The translations under genes were made by a program, and so were the position numbers. From Bacteroidota bacterium (GTDB lineage Bacteria; Spirochaetota; Spirochaetia; JABMQR01), in the NCBI GenBank assembly GCA_013202335.1, contig JABMQR010000071.1, positions 1 to 16,002 of the forward strand: 16,002 bases of DNA, written 5' to 3'. Every line of letters begins with the position of its first letter. The stretch's first letter is position 1. The notes beneath the pieces are model-generated. The model saw only the letters and a list, made by a program, of their open reading frames with translations. It was not told the origin of the DNA and ran no database searches. Shown here one piece after another: positions 1-7,453 of the stretch.

Positions 1-39
1 ATCTATGATTTAATTCGATTTTCTAGAAAATTTGCCTGA
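1..39 (+). CDS. Possible C-terminal tail of an upstream gene (partial)
   Basis: Frame 1 is open from the left edge and ends in TGA at 37-39, giving only twelve residues (IYDLIRFSRKFA). The other two forward frames stop within the first dozen bases. A hairpin begins at the stop codon, which is where a gene end would be expected. Twelve codons cannot show homology, so this is a guess from position and composition. Confidence 0.25.
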   Translation: MYDLIRFSRKFA

Positions 40-59
40 TTCAAATCTTAGATTTGAAT
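39..59. terminator. 9-bp stem-loop, possible weak terminator
   Basis: ATTCAAATC and GATTTGAAT form a perfect 9-bp stem with a 3-nt TTA loop, immediately after the possible stop codon at 37-39. The stem is AT-rich, and the nearest T-run (66-70) begins seven bases past the stem, so it is a poor match to a classic intrinsic terminator. Confidence 0.35.
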
Positions 60-61
60 AT

Positions 62-125
62 GAAGTTTTTGGTTGCTTTTATTTATATCTTTTTAATATA
101 AATATTTATCATCACCAAAAACTTC
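62..125. repeat. Nested inverted repeat, 64-bp stem-loop
   Basis: GAAGTTTTTGGT (62-73) and ACCAAAAACTTC (114-125) are perfect 12-bp inverted arms. Inside them lies a second perfect 8-bp pair, ATTTATAT (81-88) and ATATAAAT (96-103), around a CTTTTTA loop. The whole block can fold as one two-tier hairpin. It could be a terminator or structured RNA, or a tiny palindromic mobile-element remnant. No coding potential was seen. Confidence 0.55.
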
Positions 126-189
126 TGACTAATAGGTTGTTCTTGCTAAAATTGGAAAAAGATGTTTTTTTATAATTTTGAAAGGGCCT

Positions 190-244
190 CCGTTGATTGT
201 TTCCAATTAGCGTGTGATCGAATACAATAGGTCACAGGCAACGG
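190..244 (+). promoter_or_regulatory. Structured leader just upstream of the lipoprotein ribosome site
   Basis: CCGTTG (190-195) pairs with CAACGG (239-244). Within it TGTGATC (213-219) pairs with GGTCACA (230-236), with one G-T wobble and a 10-nt loop. The structure ends four bases before the GAGG ribosome site at 248-251, so it could influence translation if transcribed. TATAAT at 171-176 could be a -10 element, but I see no good -35 at the right distance. Confidence 0.35.
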
Positions 245-257
245 GTTGAGGTATGGT

Positions 258-689
258 ATGAAGAGAACTTTTACATATTCCATATATACTCTGATTATTT
301 GCTCACTCACCTTTCTGCTTTTAGCAGGCTGTTCAACACCAACACCATCTTCCCGTCCGACAGGAAATATTATTACCGGTACCTTAACAGCGGGAAACAT
401 AGTCCTGTTCCCTCCCTACACGGTTGTGGAAATTATTTTATCAGATGAGCAGGCTGTTGACGATGAACCCCGGGAAGTTGCTAAACAAATAATTAAAAAT
501 CCACAGGTTAATCCCATTAAATTTTCATTACGATACGACAGAGAGGATATTGTTGAATACAGAAGTTATGCAATCTATGTAAAGGTATATAACCAGGAAA
601 ATAGTTTATTATACAAATCCTTAAAAGGTTCCCCCGTATTAACTCATAATAATCCTGACAAGGTTATTATTGATTTGATATCTCAATAA
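258..689 (+). CDS. YbaY-family (YscW-like) lipoprotein
   Basis: This is a predicted 143-residue lipoprotein. A positively charged start is followed by a hydrophobic segment and the lipobox LLAG-C, with Cys25 as the lipidated residue. Mature residues from about 33 onward match the pattern of the YbaY/YscW beta-sandwich family: a GTLTAGNIVLFPPYTVVEI opening, a central IKFSLRYDREDI segment, and a C-terminal PVLT followed by VIIDL. Members are small periplasmic or outer-membrane lipoproteins of largely unknown role; some act as pilotins for secretins. I chose the ATG at 258 because GAGG at 248-251 is correctly spaced; a TTG at 246 would leave that site inside the gene. It stands alone and converges with the exporter permease at a 6-bp gap, with no terminator between. 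The family call is from memory of its pattern, not a search. Confidence 0.7.
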   Translation: MKRTFTYSIYTLIICSLTFLLLAGCSTPTPSSRPTGNIITGTLTAGNIVLFPPYTVVEIILSDEQAVDDEPREVAKQIIKNPQVNPIKFSLRYDREDIVEYRSYAIYVKVYNQENSLLYKSLKGSPVLTHNNPDKVIIDLISQ

Positions 690-695
690 TAACTC

Positions 696-2363
696 TCAAA
701 TTTGAGGACCATAACACGATTGTGCAGCCTGAACCATTCTACCGCGTAAAAGCACTAATCCCGCAGAAGCAGCTATAAGGATTATTAAACCTATTACCAG
801 CGTATTGATCCCAACTGTAAGCAACAGAAAACCAATTCCCGCAAGAATTCCAATCATCAATGCATTTAATCCTATTGAGATAAGTACATTTAAGTTCTGC
901 TTCATAGCCTGCTGAGGATGATTCCAGGTTAACATAGGTCGCTTCAAATCAATGATAAGACCGATTACTGAGCTGAGACTTAAACAGACTAATCCTCCTG
1001 GTATCATGTAGAGCAAATGCAGTGGTTCCAGCTTAAAAAATACATAGGCTGCTGTGAGATATACGAGGTATGCAATATAACCGATTGTAAGATGAAACCT
1101 TACTTTAGCCCATGCCATCATACCCGGCGGTAATGGGATTATTCTGCTTATTGCAATTGTCTTTCCCTCCCGTGAAACGGAAGTAGCAGATATTGATGAA
1201 ATAAGAAAAAACAACAAAAGTATCCCAAAAATTATCAACTCTATGTAATCAACAGAATAGATAAAATCGAGTACTCCTTTAACATCTCCCAAAGACCCGG
1301 TCAGGGCCATCACCCCAAGCATCAAAGGGATTATAAGCAATTCCATCGAAGTCTGCAGTAAAAAAGCAGAACTCGACTTGATAATCATCCATTCTCTTCT
1401 CACCAAAGCAGCTGATGCTGAACGCGGCTTTTCTCCCTGCCCTGCTCCGGAAAGTTTACCAAATAGTTTACTCTTTTTTACACTCTCTGAAGAAGAAGCC
1501 TGTGAAGCATATAACATCACTAAATACTTTCGACTGGTAATCCAACCCAGAACCACGCCAATAAAACCACTAAGCAGAATAAATTTTAAAAGATTTAACC
1601 AGCCTCCGGATAATACGCTGCCGGCAGCCCAGGCAAATGGGGGGAAGTCACTATAAAACTGTTCAATCCTATCGGCAAAAAATTGATAGATTGCACTGGA
1701 TTCAGTAATAGTCTCTGTTGAAAATCTTGTGAGGAAAGTTTGAAATGCAATAATAAACCCGAGAAGTATGATCATACCAATAACTTCAAAAGTAGTTTTA
1801 TGCTTAGAATGGGAAGAAGTTCTTACAATCAGTGATGCTGCCGTAGTTGATATAACAATCGGTACAATCGGTCCGGCAAACAGTAAAAAAGGAGAACTAA
1901 TCAGTAGATTGATAGTAAAACCATAGCGTATACCAAAAATAATTAATCCAGGCAGCACAAGAAAAAGGTTTAACGGCAGCATTGTTGCATAGAGCATCAC
2001 TATTTTTGACCAGACAATTGATGTTGTCTTTACCGGCAATGTCATTAATAAGGTGCTGTCCGAAGATTTAAAGAGTATAGATATGGCAGAAGTAAAGGAG
2101 AGGACAAGAATCATAATCCAGCTGAGCATCATTACCATATAGATAAGAAAATCCGGATGCCCAAAAGCTGCACCTAGTTGGTAGACATTCCTATAGTTTA
2201 AAACCAATAGTGACCCGAATGAGAGAAACGCCATCCCCAATCCTATTGTCGCAATAGGTACTATCCATTTCTGCTGTCCGGAACGCATCTGTTCCCTTCT
2301 GCCTTTGGAGAATATTGAGACACCATCAATATAGGCTTTACAAAGTAGTACTATCTGCTTCAT
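696..2363 (-). CDS. ABC-2-like exporter permease, large form
   Basis: This 555-residue, strongly hydrophobic protein has roughly ten or more membrane segments, arranged as two hydrophobic halves joined by a polar stretch near residues 290-325. It overlaps the end of the upstream ATPase gene by 26 bp, a typical sign of translational coupling, and has its own GGAG seven bases before the ATG. It is therefore almost certainly the membrane partner of that ATPase. The size and layout resemble the Ecs/YthQ-like exporter permeases, which are about twice the size of simple ABC-2 permeases, so one chain may supply both membrane halves. The substrate cannot be read from the sequence. The stop codon lies in a 12-bp palindrome (695-706), and only 6 bp separate it from the convergent lipoprotein gene, so readthrough in both directions seems likely. 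Confidence 0.75.
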   Translation of the reverse strand: MKQIVLLCKAYIDGVSIFSKGRREQMRSGQQKWIVPIATIGLGMAFLSFGSLLVLNYRNVYQLGAAFGHPDFLIYMVMMLSWIMILVLSFTSAISILFKSSDSTLLMTLPVKTTSIVWSKIVMLYATMLPLNLFLVLPGLIIFGIRYGFTINLLISSPFLLFAGPIVPIVISTTAASLIVRTSSHSKHKTTFEVIGMIILLGFIIAFQTFLTRFSTETITESSAIYQFFADRIEQFYSDFPPFAWAAGSVLSGGWLNLLKFILLSGFIGVVLGWITSRKYLVMLYASQASSSESVKKSKLFGKLSGAGQGEKPRSASAALVRREWMIIKSSSAFLLQTSMELLIIPLMLGVMALTGSLGDVKGVLDFIYSVDYIELIIFGILLLFFLISSISATSVSREGKTIAISRIIPLPPGMMAWAKVRFHLTIGYIAYLVYLTAAYVFFKLEPLHLLYMIPGGLVCLSLSSVIGLIIDLKRPMLTWNHPQQAMKQNLNVLISIGLNALMIGILAGIGFLLLTVGINTLVIGLIILIAASAGLVLLRGRMVQAAQSCYGPQI

Positions 2364-3084
2364 CAGTCAGCTCCAGAAAAATATTTTCCAGTGTGGAACT
2401 GGATTCACCCGATTTCTTTCTTAATTCGTCAAATGGGGCACAGGCAATCAGTTTACCGTTACTAATAATTCCAACCCTATCACATAATCTTTCAGCCACA
2501 TCCATTACATGTGTTGAAAAAAAGACCGTTTTCCCTGCATCACACAGCTCTTTCATTTTCTCTTTCAGTATAAATGATGCTTTTGGATCCAATCCAACCA
2601 TTGGTTCATCAAGAATAAAAATTTCAGGATCATGCAGCAGAGCCGAAATTACCCCAAGTTTTTGTTTCATTCCATGGGAGTAGGAGGAGATAACAGAATC
2701 AATAGAATCTGCTAGTAAGAATTCTTCACTCAGCTCTGAAATTCTTTTTGTCCTGATGTCTAAAGGTACTCCATACACATCTGCAATAAAGTTCATATAC
2801 CCTGTTCCTGTCATTTTGTCATAAAAAATAGGTTCATCAGGAACGTATCCAATAATTTTTTTCACGGAAGTAATATCTTCAAGGGTGTTTTTCCCATTCA
2901 TAATGATAGTACCTTCATCCTGTTGAAGAAGGCCTATGAGCATTTTAATAGTAGTGGATTTCCCTGCCCCGTTTGGTCCCAGAAAACCAAAGATTTCCCC
3001 TTCCGGTATCTTAAGAGTCAAATTATTAACAGCTTTTACTGTTCCTTTTACATAAGACTTTGATACTCCTGTTATATCTATCAT
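2338..3084 (-). CDS. ABC exporter ATPase
   Basis: This is a complete 248-residue ATP-binding subunit. All expected motifs are present: Walker A GPNGAGKST at residues 37-45, signature SHGMKQ near 136-141, Walker B IFILDEP at 155-161, D-loop GLDP at 164-167 and H-loop STH at 190-192. The style (VPDEPIFYDKMTG after the Q-loop region, short C-terminal tail) is that of ABC-2/CcmA-type exporters rather than importers. The frame is open further upstream to 3177, but the ATG at 3084 has a strong GGAGGA four bases before it, and the extension contains a good -35 hexamer, so the shorter start is preferred. It is cotranscribed with the overlapping permease. Likely candidates are export of a peptide, lipid or drug; the sequence does not decide. 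Confidence 0.9.
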   Translation of the reverse strand: MIDITGVSKSYVKGTVKAVNNLTLKIPEGEIFGFLGPNGAGKSTTIKMLIGLLQQDEGTIIMNGKNTLEDITSVKKIIGYVPDEPIFYDKMTGTGYMNFIADVYGVPLDIRTKRISELSEEFLLADSIDSVISSYSHGMKQKLGVISALLHDPEIFILDEPMVGLDPKASFILKEKMKELCDAGKTVFFSTHVMDVAERLCDRVGIISNGKLIACAPFDELRKKSGESSSTLENIFLELTDEADSTTL

Positions 3085-3108
3085 GGTTCCTCCGCACTGG
3101 TACGCTGT

Positions 3109-3125
3109 TCGAATATATATTTCGA
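3109..3125. promoter_or_regulatory. Operator-like inverted repeat at the exporter transcription start
   Basis: TCGAA (3109-3113) and TTCGA (3121-3125) are perfect inverted arms flanking TATATAT, exactly over the predicted transcription start of the exporter operon. This position suits a repressor site. The arms are short, so the call is tentative and no regulator gene is adjacent. Confidence 0.3.
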
Positions 3126-3132
3126 TATTTTT

Positions 3133-3161
3133 ATAATCTTCTAAATACTCAATTATGTCAA
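3133..3161 (-). promoter_or_regulatory. Predicted promoter of the ABC exporter operon
   Basis: On the minus strand TTGACA (3161-3156) is followed 17 bp later by GATTAT (3138-3133), a consensus -35 with a fair -10; TTATAA two bases further on is an alternative. Transcription would start near 3126, giving a leader of about 40 nt that contains the GGAGGA site. It lies inside the upstream open-frame extension of the ATPase and so supports the start at 3084. Confidence 0.5.
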
Positions 3162-3269
3162 GATTTTTTTCTACCATCTACACAAATTGTTAAATATGCT
3201 GTAACTATGTCACTTTTTAAGAAAATATTTGTATAAATATTACATATAATATGCATATATTGTTTTTTT

Positions 3270-3283
3270 TGTATATTTATACA
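3270..3283. promoter_or_regulatory. Predicted ARG box upstream of argG
   Basis: TGTATATTTATACA is an imperfect palindrome (TGTATA, two bases, TATACA) that agrees with the E. coli ArgR core TGAATWWWWATTCA at 12 of 14 positions. The same 16 bases including a trailing TT recur at 7398-7413 upstream of citrate synthase, and a perfectly symmetric version is at 14375-14388. It lies 94 bp before the argG ATG. TTGATT hexamers at 3284 and 3292 could be -35 elements directly downstream, but I could not fix a convincing -10. Confidence 0.55.
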
Positions 3284-3377
3284 TTGATTTATTGATTAAT
3301 TTTGATAATTATGCAATAAATCACTATCGCTGAAATTCATACAACAGTGACAGACCAGTATTATAAAGGATCAGATC

Positions 3378-4649
3378 ATGAAAAAAGAAAAAATAGTTCT
3401 TGCCTATAGTGGCGGGCTTGATACATCAGTCATATTAAAATGGCTGGATAATAAAGGATTTGACGTTATTGCCTATGTAGCAGATGTTGGACAGAATGAA
3501 GATTTTGCTGAAATCGAGAAAAAAGCGTATGCTACAGGTGCTTCAAAAGTCTATATAGAGGATTTAAAAGAGGAACTGGTAACCGATTATATTTTTCCTG
3601 CAATGCAGGCAAATGCTGTGTATGAAGGAACTTATCTTCTTGGAACATCAATTGCAAGGCCTATTATCGCTAAAAGACACATTGAAATTGCTATAAAAGA
3701 GGGCACGAATTATGTTTCCCACGGAGCTACCGGGAAAGGAAATGATCAAGTACGTTTTGAATTTGCTTTCTATGCTCTGATGCCTGATGTAAAAATTATA
3801 GCACCCTGGAAAGAGGAAGAATTCCTTGAAGAGTTTAAGGGAAGATCAGATTTAATTGCTTATGCTCATGCATATAATATTCCTATTAAGGCCTCTACAA
3901 AGAAACCTTATAGTGAAGATGAAAATATTCTGCATATCAGTCATGAGGCAGGTATTCTTGAGGATCCGGCTCTTCGCTGCCCTGCTGAAGTTTTCTCTCA
4001 TACCACTTCTCCTCAGGATGCTCCTGACAAAGAGACAGAAATTTCTATCGATTTTGTTGATGGTATTCCGGTACAGGTGAAAAATGAGCAAACTGGTGAA
4101 ATGAAAACCGATCCACTTGAAATGCTTATATACTTAAATAAAGTCGGTGCAGAAAATGCGATTGGTCGTGTTGATTTGGTTGAAAACAGATATGTTGGGG
4201 TTAAATCCCGCGGTATCTATGAGACTCCGGGAGGAACTATTCTCTGGTTCGCACATAGAGACCTGGAAGGGATTGCAATGGATAAAGAGGTAATGCATTT
4301 ACGTGATATGCTTATCCCTAAATTTTCTGAACTTATTTATAATGGGCTCTGGTTCTCCCCTGAAATAGATTTCCTTATGAGTGCTTTTAATAAAAGTCAG
4401 GAGGATATTACCGGTAAAGTGAAACTCGTACTGTACAAAGGTAATATTATGCCGGCAGGCAGAACTTCACCTACTTCATTGTATAATCAGGATCTTTCAA
4501 GTATGGAGATTGAGGGCGGCTATAATGCAATTGACTGTAAGGGTTTTATTAATATTAATGGAATTCGACTCAAGGCACATAATCTGGTATTAAGAAGAAA
4601 ATCTCCCTATATTTGGCGGTCACATGCAGATGGAGAGAGTAAAGAATAG
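3378..4649 (+). CDS. argG: Argininosuccinate synthase
   Basis: The enzyme joins citrulline and aspartate using ATP to form argininosuccinate, the penultimate step of arginine synthesis, in the cytoplasm. The N-terminal ATP-pyrophosphatase motif SGGLDTS is at residues 11-17, followed by the conserved [17 protein letters not shown] region (83-99) and [14 protein letters not shown] (115-128), which contributes to nucleotide and substrate binding. The length of 423 residues is a little over the usual 400, the extra being at the C-terminus. AAAGGA at 3365-3370 is well spaced for the ATG. The gene is monocistronic: a divergent exporter lies upstream, a terminator follows, and argH is not in the window. 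The ARG box at 3270-3283 suggests control by arginine. Confidence 0.97.
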   Translation: MKKEKIVLAYSGGLDTSVILKWLDNKGFDVIAYVADVGQNEDFAEIEKKAYATGASKVYIEDLKEELVTDYIFPAMQANAVYEGTYLLGTSIARPIIAKRHIEIAIKEGTNYVSHGATGKGNDQVRFEFAFYALMPDVKIIAPWKEEEFLEEFKGRSDLIAYAHAYNIPIKASTKKPYSEDENILHISHEAGILEDPALRCPAEVFSHTTSPQDAPDKETEISIDFVDGIPVQVKNEQTGEMKTDPLEMLIYLNKVGAENAIGRVDLVENRYVGVKSRGIYETPGGTILWFAHRDLEGIAMDKEVMHLRDMLIPKFSELIYNGLWFSPEIDFLMSAFNKSQEDITGKVKLVLYKGNIMPAGRTSPTSLYNQDLSSMEIEGGYNAIDCKGFININGIRLKAHNLVLRRKSPYIWRSHADGESKE

Positions 4650-4695
4650 AAAATCAGTACTGTAAATGTATACATGTACGATTACTATCACCATG

Positions 4696-4728
4696 AAGGA
4701 TGCAGCTCAAGGAGTGTATCCTTTTTTT
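4696..4728 (+). terminator. Rho-independent terminator of argG
   Basis: AAGGATGC (4696-4703) pairs with GTATCCTT (4716-4723) with one G-T wobble around a 12-nt loop, and a run of seven T follows from 4722. It lies 46 bp after the argG stop. On the other strand the run after the stem is not T-rich, so it should act mainly on argG. Confidence 0.8.
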
Positions 4729-4732
4729 ATGC

Positions 4733-5890
4733 TCATTCAGTTTGGTTATGAATGACCTGGAACTTTTTTACTTTCATTTTTAATCTATTTCCCAAAGAAT
4801 AGAGCAGCAGCAATAAAAATACTGCAGAAACCACTAACTGCAGTATTCCGGCAATATCAGTACCTAAGTCCCCGGCTGTATTACCCAGCAAAGCAGGTTT
4901 AAAAAAATTTATTCCTGCATATTTTGTTAACAAATCAATAATATACCCAAAAATTATTGCACCAACAGTTATTGAACCAAGATAGATCATTGCCGTCACT
5001 GAACCAAATTGTTTCTTGAGAATACCTAAAGTAGCGGCATTAGTCGCCGGACCGGCCATTAGGAATACAAAAGCTACGCCCGGTGAAACACCTTTTAGAA
5101 TCAAAGCTACTGCAATGGGTATACTGGAAGTAGAACAGATATAAAATGGAATACCCACTGCAATCATTATCAACATTCCGACGATTCCGCTTCCTGCTAT
5201 AGTTCCGGCAAAGAAATCATCTGGAATACTAAATGAAAGAACTCCGGCTATAAACAGACCAATTAAAAATGGTATGGCTATATCATCAGTAAACTCAATA
5301 AACCCATAGGAAAATAGTGATGCAGTTTTTGTTTTCAGTTTTCCCATCCAGCTGTTATTCTCTTTGATCACCGCAGTCGGTTGATCAGAACTGCAGTTTT
5401 CTGAAGAGCAGCTGCAGGCATGGTCATCAACATCCTGAGTAGTTTCGGAAGCTGCTTCAGAGCTAAAGTTTTCATACCTTTTCTGCAGCAGTAATGATGC
5501 GGAACCACCCAATACACCTGTAAACAGTGCTGCAATAGGTCGCATTATAGCCATAGCCGGACCCAACAGCCCGTATGCAGCTATAATACTGTCGACTCCT
5601 GTTTGCGGGGTAGATATAAGGAACGATATCACTGCCGGTCTGGAAGCTCCGGAATCTTTTAAATAGACTGCGGTTGGGACAACTCCACAGGAACAAAGCG
5701 GCAAAGGAATACCAAAAAGAGAAGATTTTATCACCGACCAAAGAGTGTAAGGGCCAATATGCCCGGCAGTAAACTTCTGATTAATAGTAATATGCAGTAA
5801 TCCCGCCATAAACATGCCTAAAACCAGATAAGGTGTCATATTAAGAAACAGATGGAAAATTTCTGAAGCTATACCTGTTGCTATACTCAT
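4733..5890 (-). CDS. SO_0444/DUF318-type metal efflux permease
   Basis: This 385-residue inner-membrane protein has about eight to ten membrane segments in two blocks, characteristic of the PF03773 (DUF318/ArsP-like) permeases. The first block carries PLCSCGVVP (residues 64-72, Cys66 and Cys68), the signature of the SO_0444-type Cu/Zn efflux subgroup. A hydrophilic central loop (about 138-185) contains a His-Cys cluster, HACSCSSENC at 157-166, likely a cytosolic metal-binding segment. The second block has YICSTSSIPIA (250-260) and GPATN (280-284). Its ATG overlaps the stop of the upstream ArsR-family gene by 4 bp, so the two are one operon. Because that regulator has a zinc-type site, zinc or a similar divalent ion is the most likely substrate; arsenic or copper remain possible. 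Confidence 0.8.
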   Translation of the reverse strand: MSIATGIASEIFHLFLNMTPYLVLGMFMAGLLHITINQKFTAGHIGPYTLWSVIKSSLFGIPLPLCSCGVVPTAVYLKDSGASRPAVISFLISTPQTGVDSIIAAYGLLGPAMAIMRPIAALFTGVLGGSASLLLQKRYENFSSEAASETTQDVDDHACSCSSENCSSDQPTAVIKENNSWMGKLKTKTASLFSYGFIEFTDDIAIPFLIGLFIAGVLSFSIPDDFFAGTIAGSGIVGMLIMIAVGIPFYICSTSSIPIAVALILKGVSPGVAFVFLMAGPATNAATLGILKKQFGSVTAMIYLGSITVGAIIFGYIIDLLTKYAGINFFKPALLGNTAGDLGTDIAGILQLVVSAVFLLLLLYSLGNRLKMKVKKFQVIHNQTE

Positions 5891-6228
5891 TTTTGTGTCT
5901 CCTGCACGTGCTGTATTCCAATATTGAGGATATCTTTTATATGATGATCATTGAGGCTGTAAAAAACGTTTCTCCCCTCTTTTCTGTAAGTAACAAGTCT
6001 TAGATGTCGAAGTATTTTCAATTGATGACTAATTGCAGTCTGATGCATCTCCATTGCCTCAGACAACTCATTTACCCCTGTCTCAGGTTTACTAAAAAGG
6101 AGAAAAAGTATATGTAACCGGGTTTTATCACCGAAAATCTTAAAAAATTCGGCAAGATCCGTCAATTCCTCATCAACTGGAATTATTTCATCAATGTTCT
6201 TTTCGTCTATATTGTTATATATGTTCAT
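5887..6228 (-). CDS. ArsR/SmtB-family metal-sensing repressor, alpha5 zinc type
   Basis: This 113-residue winged-helix repressor should bind DNA until metal releases it. The core reads FKIFGDKTRLHILFLL (29-44), then the recognition helix region QTAISHQLKILRHLRLV (63-79) and the wing YRKEGRNVFYSL (81-92). The protein has no cysteine, so the alpha3N thiol site for arsenic, cadmium or lead is absent. Instead the last helix has Asp94, His96, His107 and Glu110, with exactly the D-x-H, ten residues, H-x-x-E spacing of the alpha5 zinc site in SmtB-type sensors. The ATG at 6228 is preferred over a TTG at 6267: a consensus promoter covers that extension, with its -10 seven bases before this ATG, implying a leaderless message. 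No ribosome site is visible. Confidence 0.88.
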   Translation of the reverse strand: MNIYNNIDEKNIDEIIPVDEELTDLAEFFKIFGDKTRLHILFLLFSKPETGVNELSEAMEMHQTAISHQLKILRHLRLVTYRKEGRNVFYSLNDHHIKDILNIGIQHVQETQK

Positions 6229-6232
6229 ATAT
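6217..6232. promoter_or_regulatory. Predicted ArsR/SmtB operator
   Basis: ATATATG-TT-CATATAT is a perfect 7-bp inverted repeat lying over the start codon of the repressor and just downstream of its -10 element. AT-rich imperfect repeats containing TGAA/TTCA at promoters are typical of this family, so autorepression is the natural reading. Confidence 0.5.
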
Positions 6233-6235
6233 TCA

Positions 6236-6264
6236 TATATAAACCAATACAAAGGGAATGTCAA
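6236..6264 (-). promoter_or_regulatory. Promoter of the metal-efflux operon
   Basis: On the minus strand TTGACA (6264-6259) is separated by 17 bp from TATATA (6241-6236). Seven bases then precede the ATG at 6228, so the predicted transcription start coincides with the start codon. Confidence 0.65.
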
Positions 6265-6273
6265 CAATGCAAC

Positions 6274-6440
6274 TAATAAAACTGTATAAACTGTAAAACA
6301 GAAAATCTATCCCGACTTTTAATAAAGGACCCAACTTACAGTTTGTCCAAACTATAGAAAATTTCTCAGATTCCAGCTATACTCACCTGACTTTACAAAC
6401 GAGGCTCTTCAAAAAATCGAATAAACTTACAGTTTTATTA
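6274..6440. promoter_or_regulatory. Control region with repeated TACAGTTT motifs
   Basis: The gap between the divergent repressor and dehydrogenase genes holds four copies of TACAGTTT: reversed at 6279-6286 and 6288-6295, forward at 6338-6344 (extended by AACT) and 6429-6436. The outermost copies form a 13-bp inverted repeat (TAATAAAACTGTA at 6274-6286 and its complement at 6428-6440). AACTTACAGTTT occurs directly at 6333-6344 and 6424-6435. In addition AGTTTG-TC-CAAACT (6340-6353) is a perfect palindrome. A variant, ACTTACAGGTTTAT, lies before citrate synthase at 7511-7524. A regulator binding several sites is plausible but unidentified. Confidence 0.4.
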
Positions 6441-6475
6441 GATTTTTAAATTGGCTCAAGCAGCAGGAGGATAGT

Positions 6476-7387
6476 ATGGATGATACAAAATTGAAAACAA
6501 AGAAAATCGGCTGGATAGGAACCGGTGTTATGGGGCAGTCGATGTGCAGTCATATTATGAAGCTGGGATTTACTACCTACGTATATAACAGAACGAAGGA
6601 AAAGGCAGCCTCATTAATTAGTGAAGGGGCAACCTTGTGCAGCAGCCCGAAAGAAGTAACAGAAAAAGCAGATATTATTTTTACAATTGTCGGTTATCCG
6701 GTAGATGTTGAGAAAGTATATTTTTCAGAAAACGGCATACTGGCAGCGGCAGCCCCGGGTAAAATATTTATTGATATGACAACCACAAAACCGTCCCTTG
6801 CTCAAAAGATATATCTTGAAGCGAAAAAGCATACTTGTATGTCAATTGATGCCCCTGTCTCGGGTGGAGATGTAGGTGCCAGAGAAGCCCGACTGGCAAT
6901 TATGGCAGGAGGAGACAGAGAAACTTTCAACTACATCCTTCCCCTTTTCGAGGCAATGGGTAAGAATATAGTCTATGAGGGTGAGGCTGGAAGCGGCCAG
7001 CATACAAAAATGTGTAACCAGATAACCATTGCAGGAACTATGATTGGAGTATGTGAAGCGCTTCTCTATGGATATAAAGCAGGTCTGGATATTACCGTTA
7101 TGATAGATACTATCAGCAAAGGAGCTGCCGGCTGTTGGTCTCTTGACAATCTAGCCACCAGAATTGCAGCAGGAGATTTCGCTCCTGGTTTTTATGTTGA
7201 GCATTTTATTAAGGATATGGGAATAGCACTTGAGGAAGCCGCAAAAATGGAAATTGCCCTTCCTGGATTAGCTCTTGTCCATCAGCTCTATGTTGGTCTA
7301 AAAGCAGCAGGACATGGTAAATCAGGAACTCAAGCCCTGATACTTGCTCTGGACTATCTTGCAGGCAATTCGGTGCTAAGAAAATAA
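6476..7387 (+). CDS. 3-hydroxyisobutyrate/tartronate semialdehyde dehydrogenase-family oxidoreductase
   Basis: This 303-residue NAD(P)-dependent beta-hydroxyacid dehydrogenase reversibly converts a 3-hydroxyacid to its semialdehyde. The Rossmann motif GTGVMG is at residues 15-20, with a preceding strand IGWI. The substrate-binding signature DAPVSGGDVGAREA is at 125-138, and GSGQHTKMCNQ (172-182) carries the catalytic lysine, Lys178, and the conserved Asn181. The length is normal for the family. AGGAGG at 6465-6470 sits five bases before the ATG. Within the family it could be a 3-hydroxyisobutyrate dehydrogenase, a tartronate semialdehyde reductase or a succinic semialdehyde reductase; the motifs do not separate these. 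Arg41 after YVYN (NRT at 39-41) would favour NADP over NAD. It is not clearly an operon partner of the citrate synthase gene, which has its own promoter. Confidence 0.85.
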   Translation: MDDTKLKTKKIGWIGTGVMGQSMCSHIMKLGFTTYVYNRTKEKAASLISEGATLCSSPKEVTEKADIIFTIVGYPVDVEKVYFSENGILAAAAPGKIFIDMTTTKPSLAQKIYLEAKKHTCMSIDAPVSGGDVGAREARLAIMAGGDRETFNYILPLFEAMGKNIVYEGEAGSGQHTKMCNQITIAGTMIGVCEALLYGYKAGLDITVMIDTISKGAAGCWSLDNLATRIAAGDFAPGFYVEHFIKDMGIALEEAAKMEIALPGLALVHQLYVGLKAAGHGKSGTQALILALDYLAGNSVLRK

Positions 7388-7397
7388 GCATATTTTA

Positions 7398-7411
7398 TGT
7401 ATATTTATACA
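7398..7411. promoter_or_regulatory. Predicted ARG box upstream of citrate synthase
   Basis: TGTATATTTATACA is identical to the site before argG (16 identical bases counting the trailing TT). It lies 13 bp upstream of the predicted -35 element. A weaker version, TCTATTTTTATACA at 7438-7451, overlaps the -10 element. Confidence 0.5.
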
Positions 7412-7424
7412 TTCTAATGCTGTA

Positions 7425-7453
7425 TTGCATATTATATTCTATTTTTATACAAT
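7425..7453 (+). promoter_or_regulatory. Predicted promoter of citrate synthase
   Basis: TTGCAT (7425-7430) and TACAAT (7448-7453) are separated by 17 bp. Transcription would start near 7460, leaving a leader of about 90 nt. Confidence 0.5.

Noticed and set aside
3085..3177. N-terminal extension of the exporter ATPase
   Set aside because: It contains a TTGACA promoter element, lacks ATPase-family sequence and has no ribosome site, whereas GGAGGA precedes the ATG at 3084.
4661..4674. TGTAAATGTATACA, a one-mismatch relative of the ARG-box-like sites, just after argG
   Set aside because: It lies between the argG stop and its terminator, with no promoter for either neighbour nearby, and matches the ArgR core at only about 10 of 14 positions. 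It is probably chance in AT-rich DNA.
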